From Dichotomicrobium thermohalophilum (lineage in GTDB: Bacteria > Pseudomonadota > Alphaproteobacteria > Rhizobiales > Rhodomicrobiaceae), in NCBI RefSeq assembly GCF_003550175.1, contig NZ_QXDF01000001.1:1884501-1948500 (forward strand): a stretch of DNA of 64,000 nucleotides, given 5' to 3'. Positions 18,089 to 26,571 of the stretch are shown here, one piece after another (position 1 is the first letter of the stretch; each line of letters opens with the position of its first letter). A program made the translations under genes and the position numbers. Under the pieces are notes generated by a model. That model ran no database searches, was not told the DNA's origin, and saw nothing but the letters and a program-made list of their open reading frames with translations.

Positions 18089-18989
18089 TCTGCCGCCCGT
18101 CGAGCGCGGCGATGAGCCGGTCGAGCGTCTCCAGCGTGGAGGTATCGGCCCGGCCATGCACCCCCTCCGGCCGAAACCGCCGCTGAAAGGCAGCGACGAC
18201 GGACGCCGTGTGCTCATCGAAGCGTGCGCCGGGTGTCACGCCATAACCCACCCGGGCCAGCTTGGCCTTTAACACCTCGACATCCGCCGACTCCGCGCCC
18301 GCCCCGATACCGGTGTCATCGCCGAGGGGCACGGGCGGCACCCACACGCAGACCCCCTCCCGCGCCAACGACTGCCAGTCAAAGTGCTCGCCCGGATCGA
18401 CCTTCCGTCCCGGCGCCACGTCGGAATGCCCCAGCACCCGCTCCGGCGGCACCGACCAGCGCGCGGCGATGTCGCGGCACAGTGCCACGACCGCCTCCAT
18501 TTGCGCGCGCGGATAAGGCGGCAACCCGTCCGGTGCTTCATGTCCGTGATTATGGATTTCGATGCCGATCGAGACGCTGTTGATGTCGCGCTCGCCCGCC
18601 CAATAGGACGCACCGGCGTGCCAGGCCCGGTGCCACTCCGACACCATCTGAACGATCGTGCCGTCCTCTTCGACCAGGTAGTGCGTCGAGACCTTGGCCT
18701 CGGGGTTCGCCAGCCAGCGCGCGGCTGCTTCCGCGGTCCCCATGCCGGTATAGTGGAGGAGGATCATGTCCGGCCGCTTCCCGCCGCGCCGCGCGCCATA
18801 ATTCGGCGACGGCATCACCCGGCTTGCCAGCGGGGTCTCAGGTTCGCGCAGCGGCCCGCCAAGGCCCGGCCACAGCCAGCGATAGACGCCGCCCGCCAGC
18901 GCCGCGCTCCCGGCCAAAAGGGCAATCTTCCGCAACACCCCTCTGCGCTCCACCGCCCTAGAGTCCGCGTTCCTTCGCGATTTCGTCAT
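18081..18989 (-). CDS. N-acetylmuramoyl-L-alanine amidase, AmpD type, with peptidoglycan-binding domain
   Basis: About 302 aa. RRGVLRKIALLAGSAALAGG looks like a twin-arginine or N-terminal anchor signal. The amidase_2 domain starts at MILLHYTGMG and has STHYLVEEDGTI, IGIEIHNHG and GHSDVAPGRKVDPGEHFDW, with the zinc His residues and catalytic Lys region of AmpD. A C-terminal peptidoglycan-binding repeat reads LKAKLARVGYG to VAAFQRRFRPEG. The start is uncertain: this ATG overlaps djlA by 32 nt, while a GTG at 18953 just beyond the djlA stop would also keep the signal. Confidence 0.85.
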   Translation of the reverse strand: MTKSRRNADSRAVERRGVLRKIALLAGSAALAGGVYRWLWPGLGGPLREPETPLASRVMPSPNYGARRGGKRPDMILLHYTGMGTAEAAARWLANPEAKVSTHYLVEEDGTIVQMVSEWHRAWHAGASYWAGERDINSVSIGIEIHNHGHEAPDGLPPYPRAQMEAVVALCRDIAARWSVPPERVLGHSDVAPGRKVDPGEHFDWQSLAREGVCVWVPPVPLGDDTGIGAGAESADVEVLKAKLARVGYGVTPGARFDEHTASVVAAFQRRFRPEGVHGRADTSTLETLDRLIAALDGRQIS

Positions 18990-19680
18990 AGGCCTGGTTG
19001 ATTGCCGCGATCTTGTTGTTGGCGATCTCAACGAACTCCTCCGGGACGCCGCGGGCCATCAGCCGGTCCGGGTGGTTTTCGCGCACCAGCTTGCGGTAGT
19101 GCTTTTTCAGTTCCTCATCACTGATCGACGGATCAACCTCCAGCACGTCATACGGGCTGCGCTCCTTGGCGTGAACGTGACGCGCGCGGATATAGGCGAA
19201 CTCGGTGTCCGAAAACCCGAAGATGCGCGCCACCGAGGCGAGATAGTCCTCCTCGCTCGGGTGGATCACCTCGTCAGCCTTGGCGATGTGAAACAGCCCG
19301 TCCAGCACGGCCTTGAGCGTCTCGCGGTCGTCCTGGAACAGCCGGGCAAGTTGTTTCGCGTAAGACTCGTAGCCCGCCACATCCTTCTTGGCGAGGTTGA
19401 ACAGCCGCGCGACATTCTTCAACTCGCTGTCCGGGACCTTGAAGACATCCTTGAAGGCGGAGACCTCGTCCTTGGTCACCACGCCGTCGGCCTTGGCCAT
19501 CTTTGCACCCAGCGCGATGACGCCCATTGAGAACGCTACCTCGCGCTCTTGCAGGTCGGCAGCTTCGTCATTCTCGCGGTCGATCGCGTAGTGGCCGGCC
19601 AGCCCGCCCAACAGCGCGCCCAGCGGCCCGCCGATGGCAAGCCCGGTGGCCGCGCCCGCAATTTTGCCCCAGATCGACAC
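18958..19680 (-). CDS. djlA: DnaJ-like membrane co-chaperone DjlA
   Basis: 240 aa. A Gly-rich N-terminal membrane helix (AATGLAIGGPLGALLGGLAG) precedes a TerB-like helical domain (about residues 48-165) and a C-terminal J domain with the HPD motif in RENHPDRLMARG. The layout is that of DjlA, which stimulates DnaK from the inner membrane. It is followed by the amidase gene with overlapping ends, so the two are probably one transcript. Confidence 0.88.
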   Translation of the reverse strand: MSIWGKIAGAATGLAIGGPLGALLGGLAGHYAIDRENDEAADLQEREVAFSMGVIALGAKMAKADGVVTKDEVSAFKDVFKVPDSELKNVARLFNLAKKDVAGYESYAKQLARLFQDDRETLKAVLDGLFHIAKADEVIHPSEEDYLASVARIFGFSDTEFAYIRARHVHAKERSPYDVLEVDPSISDEELKKHYRKLVRENHPDRLMARGVPEEFVEIANNKIAAINQAYDEIAKERGL

Positions 19681-19878
19681 CGGTCAAGCTCCAGTGCGCA
19701 CGGCACAAGCAGCGCCGCACCCTTACCTTTACGTTAACGTCAGGCGCTGCTAGCTTCGGATCAGCGTGCGGCGCCCGCAAACACTCACTCCGGACTAGAC
19801 ACCAAGCCGGAGCGCAACGCAACGCCGCGCGGCGTCAATGTCATGCAAGCGCAATAAAAACGCAGGGAGGAAAATGTC

Positions 19879-20295
19879 ATGCGCGCCTTGCTTCCGCTCA
19901 GCCTCGGCCTGTTCGCGGTGTCCTTCGCAGCCGCGCCCGCCCGCGCCGCCGATGCCTTCGGCGTCTGGCGCCACCCGGATAATGGCTCACTTGTGCGCAC
20001 CTATGAATGCGGTGGCGGCCTGTGCGCCAAGGTGATCAAGGTGCGGGACCCTTCGCGCAAAGACGTGCACAATCCGAACCCTGATCTGCGCTCGCGCTCG
20101 ATCGAGGGCATCGTCATCATGAACGGCGCGCGCAAAACCGATGCGAACACCTGGGAAGGGCAGCTCTATAACACGCGCGACGGCAAGACCTATTCCGGCG
20201 TGATCACGCTGAAGAGCCCGCAGAAGCTGGAGCTTGAAGGCTGCGTTCTTGGCGGGCTGTTCTGCAAGGGCGTGACCTGGACGCGTGTGCGATAA
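19879..20295 (+). CDS. DUF2147 family secreted protein
   Basis: 138 aa. A signal peptide ends at ARAAD. The mature part begins FGVWRHPDNGSLVRTYECGGGLCAKVIKV and ends CVLGGLFCKGVTWTRV, the DUF2147 pattern with paired Cys. It is periplasmic by inference; no enzyme activity is established. GGGAGG precedes the ATG. A 10-bp palindrome ACGTTAACGT (19731-19740) lies in the divergent gap to djlA. Confidence 0.85.
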   Translation: MRALLPLSLGLFAVSFAAAPARAADAFGVWRHPDNGSLVRTYECGGGLCAKVIKVRDPSRKDVHNPNPDLRSRSIEGIVIMNGARKTDANTWEGQLYNTRDGKTYSGVITLKSPQKLELEGCVLGGLFCKGVTWTRVR

Positions 20296-20336
20296 GAGCG
20301 TTCTCGCCAAACCTGCCATGGCTGGGTGTGACGCGG

Positions 20337-20645
20337 CTACGCTGCGTCCTCCCGAGGCGCATCGGCCTCACCTTCCGGCGCCTGCCAGGACGGCGTGTCC
20401 TCCAGCATCCCGAGGGCGTGGAGATAAGTGGTCAGCACCGCCTCTTCCTCCTGACGCTCATGCGCTTCCTTCTTGCGCATCTGCACGATCTTGCGCAGCG
20501 CCTTGGTGTCGAAACCGTGGCCCTTGGCCTCGGCATAAACCTCGCGGATGTCGGCGGCCAGCGCGGCCTTTTCCTCCTCCAGCCGCTCGATACGCTCGAT
20601 GATGGCGCGCAACTGCTGGCGGGTGCTTTCGTGAAGTTCGCTCAT
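20337..20645 (-). CDS. gapR: GapR-like DUF2312 nucleoid protein
   Basis: 102 aa. A long N-terminal coiled coil ([33 protein letters not shown], read here in part) is followed by [15 protein letters not shown], the DUF2312 signature. In Caulobacter GapR encircles overtwisted DNA and aids topoisomerases. The acidic tail after the core is longer than minimal. It stands alone on the minus strand next to the amidohydrolase gene. Confidence 0.9.
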   Translation of the reverse strand: MSELHESTRQQLRAIIERIERLEEEKAALAADIREVYAEAKGHGFDTKALRKIVQMRKKEAHERQEEEAVLTTYLHALGMLEDTPSWQAPEGEADAPREDAA

Positions 20646-20795
20646 GCGACGGCCTGTTGTCTGGTTGGAGATGGGTAAGGGCGGCTGGCGAGCGATTCGC
20701 CCGCTCTACCTTTACATCAGGCTAGGCCGCCGCCCCTGCCGTCTCAAGCGCCCGCCGCGCGTTATCCAGAATTGCGCGCAGCCTGTGGATGGGCC

Positions 20796-21974
20796 TCAGT
20801 GGCTGTCGCCGTGGGCCTCCTGAAAACGGGCCTGCTGCTCCGCCGTCGCCTCGGTCTGGTACTTCGCCTTCCACTCGTCATAAGGCATCCCGTAGACGAG
20901 TTCGCGCGATTCTTCTTTGGAGAGGTCGAAGCCGCGCTCCTCCGCGGCCTCGCGATACCAGTTCGACAGGCAGTTCCGGCAGAAACCCGCCAGGTTCATC
21001 ATGTCGATGTTCTGCACGTCGGTGCGCTCGCGCAGATGGCTCACCAGCCGGCGGAACACCGCGGCCTCGATTTCGGTAGCTGTCTTCGGGTCGATTTCCC
21101 GCATCAACTCCTCCTCGCGTGGGGACCTGACATGAGGCAATAATGCCCCCTCATCCGCAAAGGAGCCATAATAGTGTATGCGGTGCAAGCCGGAGCCTCG
21201 TCGCGTCTCCAGGATACCACGGATGATTCGCGCCAAACGCTCGGCCCAGGCCTGCTGGCCGGCTGCATCGCGGATCAGGTCCTGGCGGATTTCGATGAGC
21301 GCGTGAGGCAGCCCGCGGCGCGTGCCATGCTCATACATGCTGTCGCCCTTGAGCCGGCCGGTGTAAGGCTCGTTCTCACCGGCGACGATGCCTGGTTCGG
21401 CGTGCAGCGCGTCGACCAGCGGCTTGGCGAAGCGCGGATCCTTGTCCCAGAGCACCGTGGCGTGCCAGGGCCGCGGGTGGCCGCGCCAGGCTTCGGTGAA
21501 GCTGTGGATCGAAAAGATCGCGGGCGGCTTCCCCGCCGAGATGCCGGCGTCCAAGGCAGCGTCGATGGCGGCGTGATAGGGGCGGTGAAAATTGTTGATC
21601 CGGTAGTCGATCTCGCGCTGGTCGATTCGCGCATTCCCCGGCACCACTGCGCCGTCGGAAATGCGCATGATCAGCGTCGGATCATCGACCGCACGGTTCG
21701 GGTCGATGAAAAGGCGCGAAAACTTCGAGAGCACCGCCGGTACGCCCAGCAGGTTCGCCAGCCGCCGCGTTACCCCGGCCGCGCCAATGTCATAGGCGAT
21801 GTGACGTTCCAGTTGTTCCGGCGGCAGGCCCAGCGTGCCATAGCCGGGCGGAAAAGCATTGGTTGCGTGATCGCAGGTGAGGACCAGCCCCGCGTCTGGC
21901 GCGCCGGCTATGAATTCGAAGGCGTTGGCGGGGGACGACTCGTCCGCTATCTGGATCTCCATCTTCTTCAGCAT
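20796..21974 (-). CDS. N-formylglutamate amidohydrolase joined in frame to DUF1244
   Basis: 392 aa in one frame. Residues 1-285 are an N-formylglutamate amidohydrolase: LVLTCDHATNAFP, SRLFIDPNRAVDDP, IFSIHSFTEAW and the closing GLHRIHYYGSFAD. This family normally stops there. Residues 291-392 are a complete DUF1244 protein (NIDMMNLAGFCRNCLSNWY, YGMPYDEWK), usually a separate gene. GAGGAGGAG at 21108-21116 sits 5 nt (from the AGGAGG core) before ATG 21104, the expected DUF1244 start, so that part may also be translated alone. The enzyme half would release formate from N-formylglutamate in histidine breakdown; the role of DUF1244 is unknown. Confidence 0.85.
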   Translation of the reverse strand: MLKKMEIQIADESSPANAFEFIAGAPDAGLVLTCDHATNAFPPGYGTLGLPPEQLERHIAYDIGAAGVTRRLANLLGVPAVLSKFSRLFIDPNRAVDDPTLIMRISDGAVVPGNARIDQREIDYRINNFHRPYHAAIDAALDAGISAGKPPAIFSIHSFTEAWRGHPRPWHATVLWDKDPRFAKPLVDALHAEPGIVAGENEPYTGRLKGDSMYEHGTRRGLPHALIEIRQDLIRDAAGQQAWAERLARIIRGILETRRGSGLHRIHYYGSFADEGALLPHVRSPREEELMREIDPKTATEIEAAVFRRLVSHLRERTDVQNIDMMNLAGFCRNCLSNWYREAAEERGFDLSKEESRELVYGMPYDEWKAKYQTEATAEQQARFQEAHGDSH

Positions 21975-22028
21975 TGTTGGACTTGGTTTGATTGCAGCGC
22001 CGCGCGCGGCGCTGGATTATCGTTTTTG

Positions 22029-22091
22029 GGTAGGGTCCCTACCGTACAGAACTTTTTTCACAAGCAAACCCTTGTGCTTTAGATGTTTGCT
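22029..22091. promoter_or_regulatory. Clustered dyads in the divergent promoter region before glycerate kinase
   Basis: Three inverted repeats lie between the divergent amidohydrolase and kinase genes: a 15-nt palindrome GGTAGGG-T-CCCTACC (22029-22043), CACAAG with CTTGTG (22059-22076), and AGCAAAC with GTTTGCT (22063-22091). They suggest one or more operators; no regulator is assigned. Confidence 0.35.
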
Positions 22092-22107
22092 GATAATCAC
22101 AGGCGCA

Positions 22108-23400
22108 ATGGCTGAACATCCACATCGCACCGATTTGATCGCTCTTTTCGAAACCGCCGTCGCGCGCGCGCAACCTGGGCGGTGTTTGCCGGGTCTGTTT
22201 CCAGACTGGCCGGGCGGGCGGATCATTGTCATTGCCTGCGGAAAAGCCGGCGCGGCGATGGCACGCGTGGCGGAAGAGCACTATGCGGACGCGGTCGCGG
22301 AGGGCCGCTATCAGGCGCTGGCGGTGACACGGCACGGTTACGGCGTGCCGCTTGAGCACACGCGGCTGATCGAGGCGGGACATCCGGTGCCGGATGACGG
22401 CAGCCTGCGCGGCGCCGAGGCAGCTCTGGAAGCGGCCGGCGCAGCCGGCGCGGATGACCTTGTGCTGGTACTCCTTTCAGGCGGGGCATCTGCGCTGTGC
22501 GCTGCACCGGTTGCCGGGCTGACGCTGGACGACAAGCGCGCGCTGACACAGGCGCTGCTGCGTTCCGGCGCGACGATCAGCCAGATCAACTGCGTGCGCA
22601 AACATCTCTCGGGCTTCAAGGGCGGACGCCTCGCCGCTGCAGCGGCACCTTCGCGCGTCATGACGCTGGCCATCTCCGATGTGCCGGGGGATGCGCCAGA
22701 TGCGATCGGATCCGGCCCCACCGTGCCCGACCCGACCACGCTTGCTGATGCCCGCAAAGTGCTCGGCGAATTCGACATTACGCCCGGCTCGGCCGTCGCA
22801 GCGGCGCTCAACGACCCGGCAAACGAAACACCCAAGCCAGGCGATGACGCCTTTGCAAACGCCGAATACAGGCTTGCTGCCACCGCGGCGCAATCGCTGG
22901 ACGCGGCGGCCGAGGAGGCGCGGGCGCGCGGCTATCGCCCCGTCATCCTCGGCGACGCGCTTGAGGGCGAGGCGCGCGATCTGGCGAAAGCCCATGCGGC
23001 GCAGGCGCTTGAGCTGCAACGCGGAGGTGAGCGCATTGCGCTGCTTTCCGGCGGCGAGGCGACGGTCACCATTCGCGGCGACGGTCAAGGTGGCCCCAAT
23101 CAGGAATACGCACTGGCCCTGGCGATTGCCTTGGACGGCGCGCCGGGCATCCACGCACTCGCTGCGGACACCGATGGCTCGGATGGCGGCACGGGCGCAG
23201 CAGACGACCCGGCCGGCGCCATTACCGACTCCACAACGCTCGCGCGTGCCGCCGAGGCCAATCTCGATCCAGCCACATTCCTTCAAAATAACGACTCACA
23301 AGGGTTTTTTCGCGCGTTGGGCGACCTTCTCATCACGGGCCCGACGCAGACCAACGTTAACGATTTCCGCACGATTCTGGTCGAGCCGCCGGGGGAATAA
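22108..23400 (+). CDS. Glycerate 2-kinase, MOFRL family
   Basis: 430 aa. The N-terminal DUF4147 domain includes IVIACGKAGAAMA and VLLSGGASAL, and the C-terminal MOFRL domain includes LLSGGEATVTIRGDGQGGPNQEYALALAIAL and ALAADTDGSDG. Enzymes of this family (GckA/TtuD) phosphorylate D-glycerate with ATP to 2-phosphoglycerate, which then feeds to pyruvate kinase via enolase. pyk lies two genes downstream. The ATG at 22108 begins the conserved region; the frame is open upstream into the divergent gene. Confidence 0.9.
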   Translation: MAEHPHRTDLIALFETAVARAQPGRCLPGLFPDWPGGRIIVIACGKAGAAMARVAEEHYADAVAEGRYQALAVTRHGYGVPLEHTRLIEAGHPVPDDGSLRGAEAALEAAGAAGADDLVLVLLSGGASALCAAPVAGLTLDDKRALTQALLRSGATISQINCVRKHLSGFKGGRLAAAAAPSRVMTLAISDVPGDAPDAIGSGPTVPDPTTLADARKVLGEFDITPGSAVAAALNDPANETPKPGDDAFANAEYRLAATAAQSLDAAAEEARARGYRPVILGDALEGEARDLAKAHAAQALELQRGGERIALLSGGEATVTIRGDGQGGPNQEYALALAIALDGAPGIHALAADTDGSDGGTGAADDPAGAITDSTTLARAAEANLDPATFLQNNDSQGFFRALGDLLITGPTQTNVNDFRTILVEPPGE

Positions 23401-23452
23401 TGCAAGTCTGTCCCGGCCGTTCGGCCGTGCCCATGCGAACCGAGAGGAGTCC

Positions 23453-23893
23453 ATGACGGAGCGCGCATCCGATCGCACAAACTGTTGCAAGACCGTTTTC
23501 GCCGCCGCTTTGGCGCTGGGGCTATCGGCCTTCGCGCCATCGGCTCAAGCCGATCTCAAGCTTTGCAACATGACCAGCAGCCGTATCGGCGTGGCCATCG
23601 GCTACAAGGACACCGACGGCTGGGTGAGCGAAGGCTGGTGGAATGTCGCGGCGCAAGACTGTGAGATCCTGCTCAAGGGGGACCTGATCGCCCGTTTCTA
23701 TTATGTCCACGCTGTCGATTACGACCGCGGCGGGGAATGGAGCGGCGAAGCCTTCATGTGTACGGACGACAAGGCGTTCACCATCCGCGGCGTCCAGGAT
23801 TGCGAAGAGCGCGGTTACGCGCGCACCGGCTTCTTCGAGGTGGACACCAAGGAAGAGGCGGACTGGACCATCCGCATGACCGACGCGGAATAA
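23453..23893 (+). CDS. DUF1036 family secreted protein
   Basis: 146 aa. A signal peptide ends around PSAQAD. The mature domain begins LKLCNMTSSRIGVAIGYKD and contains GWWNVAAQDCEILL and FYYVHA, the DUF1036 hallmark with conserved Cys. Function is unknown. AGAGGAG precedes the ATG. It lies 12 nt before pyk, an adjacency conserved in many Rhizobiales-type genomes. Confidence 0.88.
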   Translation: MTERASDRTNCCKTVFAAALALGLSAFAPSAQADLKLCNMTSSRIGVAIGYKDTDGWVSEGWWNVAAQDCEILLKGDLIARFYYVHAVDYDRGGEWSGEAFMCTDDKAFTIRGVQDCEERGYARTGFFEVDTKEEADWTIRMTDAE

Positions 23894-23905
23894 GGGGCAC
23901 GGGCG

Positions 23906-25339
23906 ATGGCAGCGCGGCGGGTCAAGATCGTGGCAACGCTCGGGCCCGCATCCTTCAGCCCGGAAACCATCGGCCGGCTGATCGCCGCCGGCACCGACAC
24001 CTTCCGCATCAATATGAGCCACACGTCGCATGACGCGGCGACCGCGGCCGTGCAAGCCATCCGGGCAGCAGAGGCGCGCGCCGAGAGGCCCATCGGCATC
24101 CTGGTCGACCTGCAGGGGCCGAAGCTGCGCATTGGCGACTTCGCCGACGGGGCTGTGGATGTTGAGCACGGCGCCACGTTCCGCTTCGATAAATCCCGGG
24201 CGCCGGGGACCGCGGAGCGCGTCCACCTACCCCATCCCGAGATCTTTACCAGCGTCGCGCCGGGCGACCGGCTCCTGCTGGATGACGGCAAGCTACGCCT
24301 CGACGTCACCCAGATCAGCGCCGACGCGATCACGGCGCAGGTGGTCATCGGTGGTTCGCTGTCCGGGCGCAAGGGCATCAGCCTGCCCGACACGGAACTT
24401 CCCGTCGGGGCCCTCACAGCAAAGGACCGCGCCGATCTCGATTTCATGCTGGAGCAGGACGTGGACTGGCTGGCGCTCTCCTTCGTTCAGCGCGAGGACG
24501 ACATCGCCGAGGCCGCCAAGCTCGCCCGGGGCCGCGCTGCCATCATGGCCAAGATCGAGAAGCCGGCTGCCGTGCACCGTATCGACCGAATCCTGGAGCG
24601 CGCCGACGCGCTCATGGTCGCGCGCGGCGATCTGGGCGTGGAGATGCCGCTGCAGCAGGTGCCGGGTCTTCAGAAATCCCTCACCCGCGCGGCGCGCCGG
24701 GCCGGCAAGCCGATCGTCATCGCCACCCAGATGCTGGAGTCCATGATCGATGCGCCCGCGCCCACCCGCGCCGAGGTTTCCGACGTCGCGACCGCCGTCT
24801 TCGAGGGTGCCGATGCGGTGATGCTCTCGGCAGAGTCGGCTGTCGGCAAGTACCCGGTCGAGGCGGTGGAGGCCATGGCCGATATCGCCGCAGAGGTGGA
24901 GCGCGACCCGCTTTACGACAGCATCATCCATGCCCCTGAGCTTGGCCCCGACGAGAACGCTCCGGGTGCGATCAGCGCGGCCGCCTGCTCCATCGCCAAG
25001 TCGCTGAACCTCGCGCTCATCATTTGCTACACTGCCACCGGCGCGACCGCACTGCGCGCCGTCCGGCACCGACCGTCCACCCCGGTGCTCGCGCTTACAC
25101 CCGTACCCGAAACCGCGCGGCGGCTTGCGCTCGCCTGGGGGCTGCGATGCGTGCTCACGGATGATCCGAGCGATCTCGACGACATGGTCGAACGTGCCTG
25201 CGGCATTGCCCGTGAGTGGGGCTTCGCGGAACCGGGCCAGCGGGTAATTATCGCCGCGGGCGTTCCGCTGGGGACACCTGGCGCGACCAACATGCTGCGG
25301 GTCGCGTTTATCGAGCCAGCCTCGCGCAGCCGGCCCTGA
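23906..25339 (+). CDS. pyk: Pyruvate kinase
   Basis: 477 aa. Makes pyruvate and ATP from phosphoenolpyruvate. ATLGPAS and FRINMSHTSHD open the barrel, DLQGPKLRIG follows, and the active-site helix is IMAKIEKPAAV. MVARGDLGVEMPLQQVPGLQK and IVIATQMLESMIDAPAPTRAEVSDVATAVFEG are diagnostic (quoted in parts). The C-terminal regulatory domain is complete. The stop lies 6 nt from the ancestral end of the convergent PAN-domain gene. Confidence 0.96.
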   Translation: MAARRVKIVATLGPASFSPETIGRLIAAGTDTFRINMSHTSHDAATAAVQAIRAAEARAERPIGILVDLQGPKLRIGDFADGAVDVEHGATFRFDKSRAPGTAERVHLPHPEIFTSVAPGDRLLLDDGKLRLDVTQISADAITAQVVIGGSLSGRKGISLPDTELPVGALTAKDRADLDFMLEQDVDWLALSFVQREDDIAEAAKLARGRAAIMAKIEKPAAVHRIDRILERADALMVARGDLGVEMPLQQVPGLQKSLTRAARRAGKPIVIATQMLESMIDAPAPTRAEVSDVATAVFEGADAVMLSAESAVGKYPVEAVEAMADIAAEVERDPLYDSIIHAPELGPDENAPGAISAAACSIAKSLNLALIICYTATGATALRAVRHRPSTPVLALTPVPETARRLALAWGLRCVLTDDPSDLDDMVERACGIAREWGFAEPGQRVIIAAGVPLGTPGATNMLRVAFIEPASRSRP

Positions 25340-25345
25340 GCGCGG

Positions 25346-25459
25346 TCACTTCACGCCGGAGACGCAGCAATCATCGGAAACCGGCTGCGGCACCGAATGC
25401 TTCAGCCAGCACCGCGCGTCAGGCCCCTGAATGCCCGGTTTGACATACGTATAGGCCGC
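25346..25459 (-). pseudogene. In-frame continuation of a PAN domain beyond a UGA codon
   Basis: Directly after the stop of the secreted protein gene (25460-25462) the same frame stays open for 37 codons: [28 protein letters not shown], then a second TGA at 25346. These are the conserved second half of a PAN/Apple domain. The UGA stands where the family has a Cys (usually CxAYTYV), so a single TGC to TGA change would explain it. The tail ends 6 nt from the pyk stop, as a normal convergent gene would. Confidence 0.75.
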
Positions 25460-26029
25460 TCAGCGGCGCTCCTGTTCGCATTGCCGTGCGCACAAGCCCG
25501 GCTGATCACTTGCCAACGTGAAGTTGCGGTAGTCCGAGCCCGGGCGGTCAATGCCCGGTTCCCAGCTGACGCTGTTGTCCTGCCCGCCGCCGGTCCGGCC
25601 CTTTGTGCTCACCGTTACAAATTCACGCTCGGTCTCCCAGTTGGGACGGAAAATCTTAGGTATCGTGACGGCGATGCCAATCTCGTAGCGCTCACCCCGC
25701 CGGAGGTGGCCCTTCGGGACCCTGTGCGTGAAGGGAAGCATGTTCGAGGAATAGCCACGGCTTGCGCCGCGATCGTTTTCCCGGCTGTATATGACCTGCT
25801 TCGTATCGGTATCGATGAAGTAAATCTCGATAACCTTCCAATTCGGATTGCAGTTGCGCCCGGTCGGCTCAAACTTGATCGTCGGCGTCAACGAAATGGT
25901 CGATCCACCCGACGGGCTCACGATTTTCGGCGGACAGGTCGGCTCGGCCGCCGAGGCCGGCAGCATCGAGGCGAGCGCGAGGGCCACTCCGCTGATCGCT
26001 GAGACAGTGAGGTTTCTCCCTTTGCGCAT
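25460..26029 (-). CDS. Secreted protein with C-terminal PAN domain, cut by an in-frame UGA
   Basis: 189 aa up to the UGA. A signal peptide (MRKGRNLTVSAISGVALALA to ASAAE) leads to an Ig-like or beta-rich region (IVSPSGGSTISLTPTIKF, EIYFIDTDTKQVIYS). The last part, WEPGIDRPGSDYRNFTLASD, then LCARQCEQERR, is the first half of a PAN domain with two of its Cys. Without the remainder the disulfides cannot form, so the product is probably truncated. The ATG at 26029 is preferred over one at 26104 because the signal peptide begins there. Confidence 0.7.
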   Translation of the reverse strand: MRKGRNLTVSAISGVALALASMLPASAAEPTCPPKIVSPSGGSTISLTPTIKFEPTGRNCNPNWKVIEIYFIDTDTKQVIYSRENDRGASRGYSSNMLPFTHRVPKGHLRRGERYEIGIAVTIPKIFRPNWETEREFVTVSTKGRTGGGQDNSVSWEPGIDRPGSDYRNFTLASDQPGLCARQCEQERR

Positions 26030-26571
26030 ATCCTCCCCTCCTTTCCGCTTTTCCCATTTGGTCTGCGGCATCCGCGTGACCGCGCTCTTCGCGGCCACGG
26101 TCATGAGTAAACGCGCCGCCCAAGCAGAACGCCCGGCTCTCGCCTGGCCCGGCGGACAAAAACCCGCCCAAGACGCCCCGGTTGAAGCCGCCTAACAAAC
26201 ACAGAAATGCGCCACAACAGCACAATACTCTTGCAGCATTAGACCAACTCTGGAACGCGCGCACGCGCGGGAAAGTTACGGCTGGCCGATTAAATCGTGT
26301 GGAACTCTTGACGCGAGCGGCGGCAGGGCTGCTGTCGCCGCGCGCGCCCTGCCGCCCCGTGGCATTTTTCAGCAATTCAACACTTGATGTCTTGCGCCAT
26401 GCGCCCGCGAAGAGCCTGACTTGGCGCGACGTTCGGAAATCGGCTCAGCCGCCCGACTCGATCGCCGGTTTCGCGCGGAAATAATCCCGCTTCCGCCCTT
26501 GCCATCTCCGCATGTGCTTGCGACCATATTTGATCCAGCGAGTACCCGATAAATAAACAGCGGAGGAAGAA
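26030..26571. other. 542-bp divergent intergenic region with one long hairpin
   Basis: No gene is supported. A perfect 11-bp stem, GGCGGCAGGGC (26319-26329) with GCCCTGCCGCC (26346-26356), encloses a GC-rich 16-nt loop; TTTTT follows 9 nt later (26366-26370). It could end a small RNA read on the plus strand or be a structured leader. The remaining sequence must hold the divergent promoters, but none is clear. Confidence 0.4.

Noticed and set aside
25440-25462. Selenocysteine insertion at the PAN-domain UGA
   Set aside because: The short ATACGTAT palindrome after the UGA has no loop and is not a SECIS; a disulfide Cys replaced by Sec in a secreted PAN domain would be without precedent. A point mutation is simpler.
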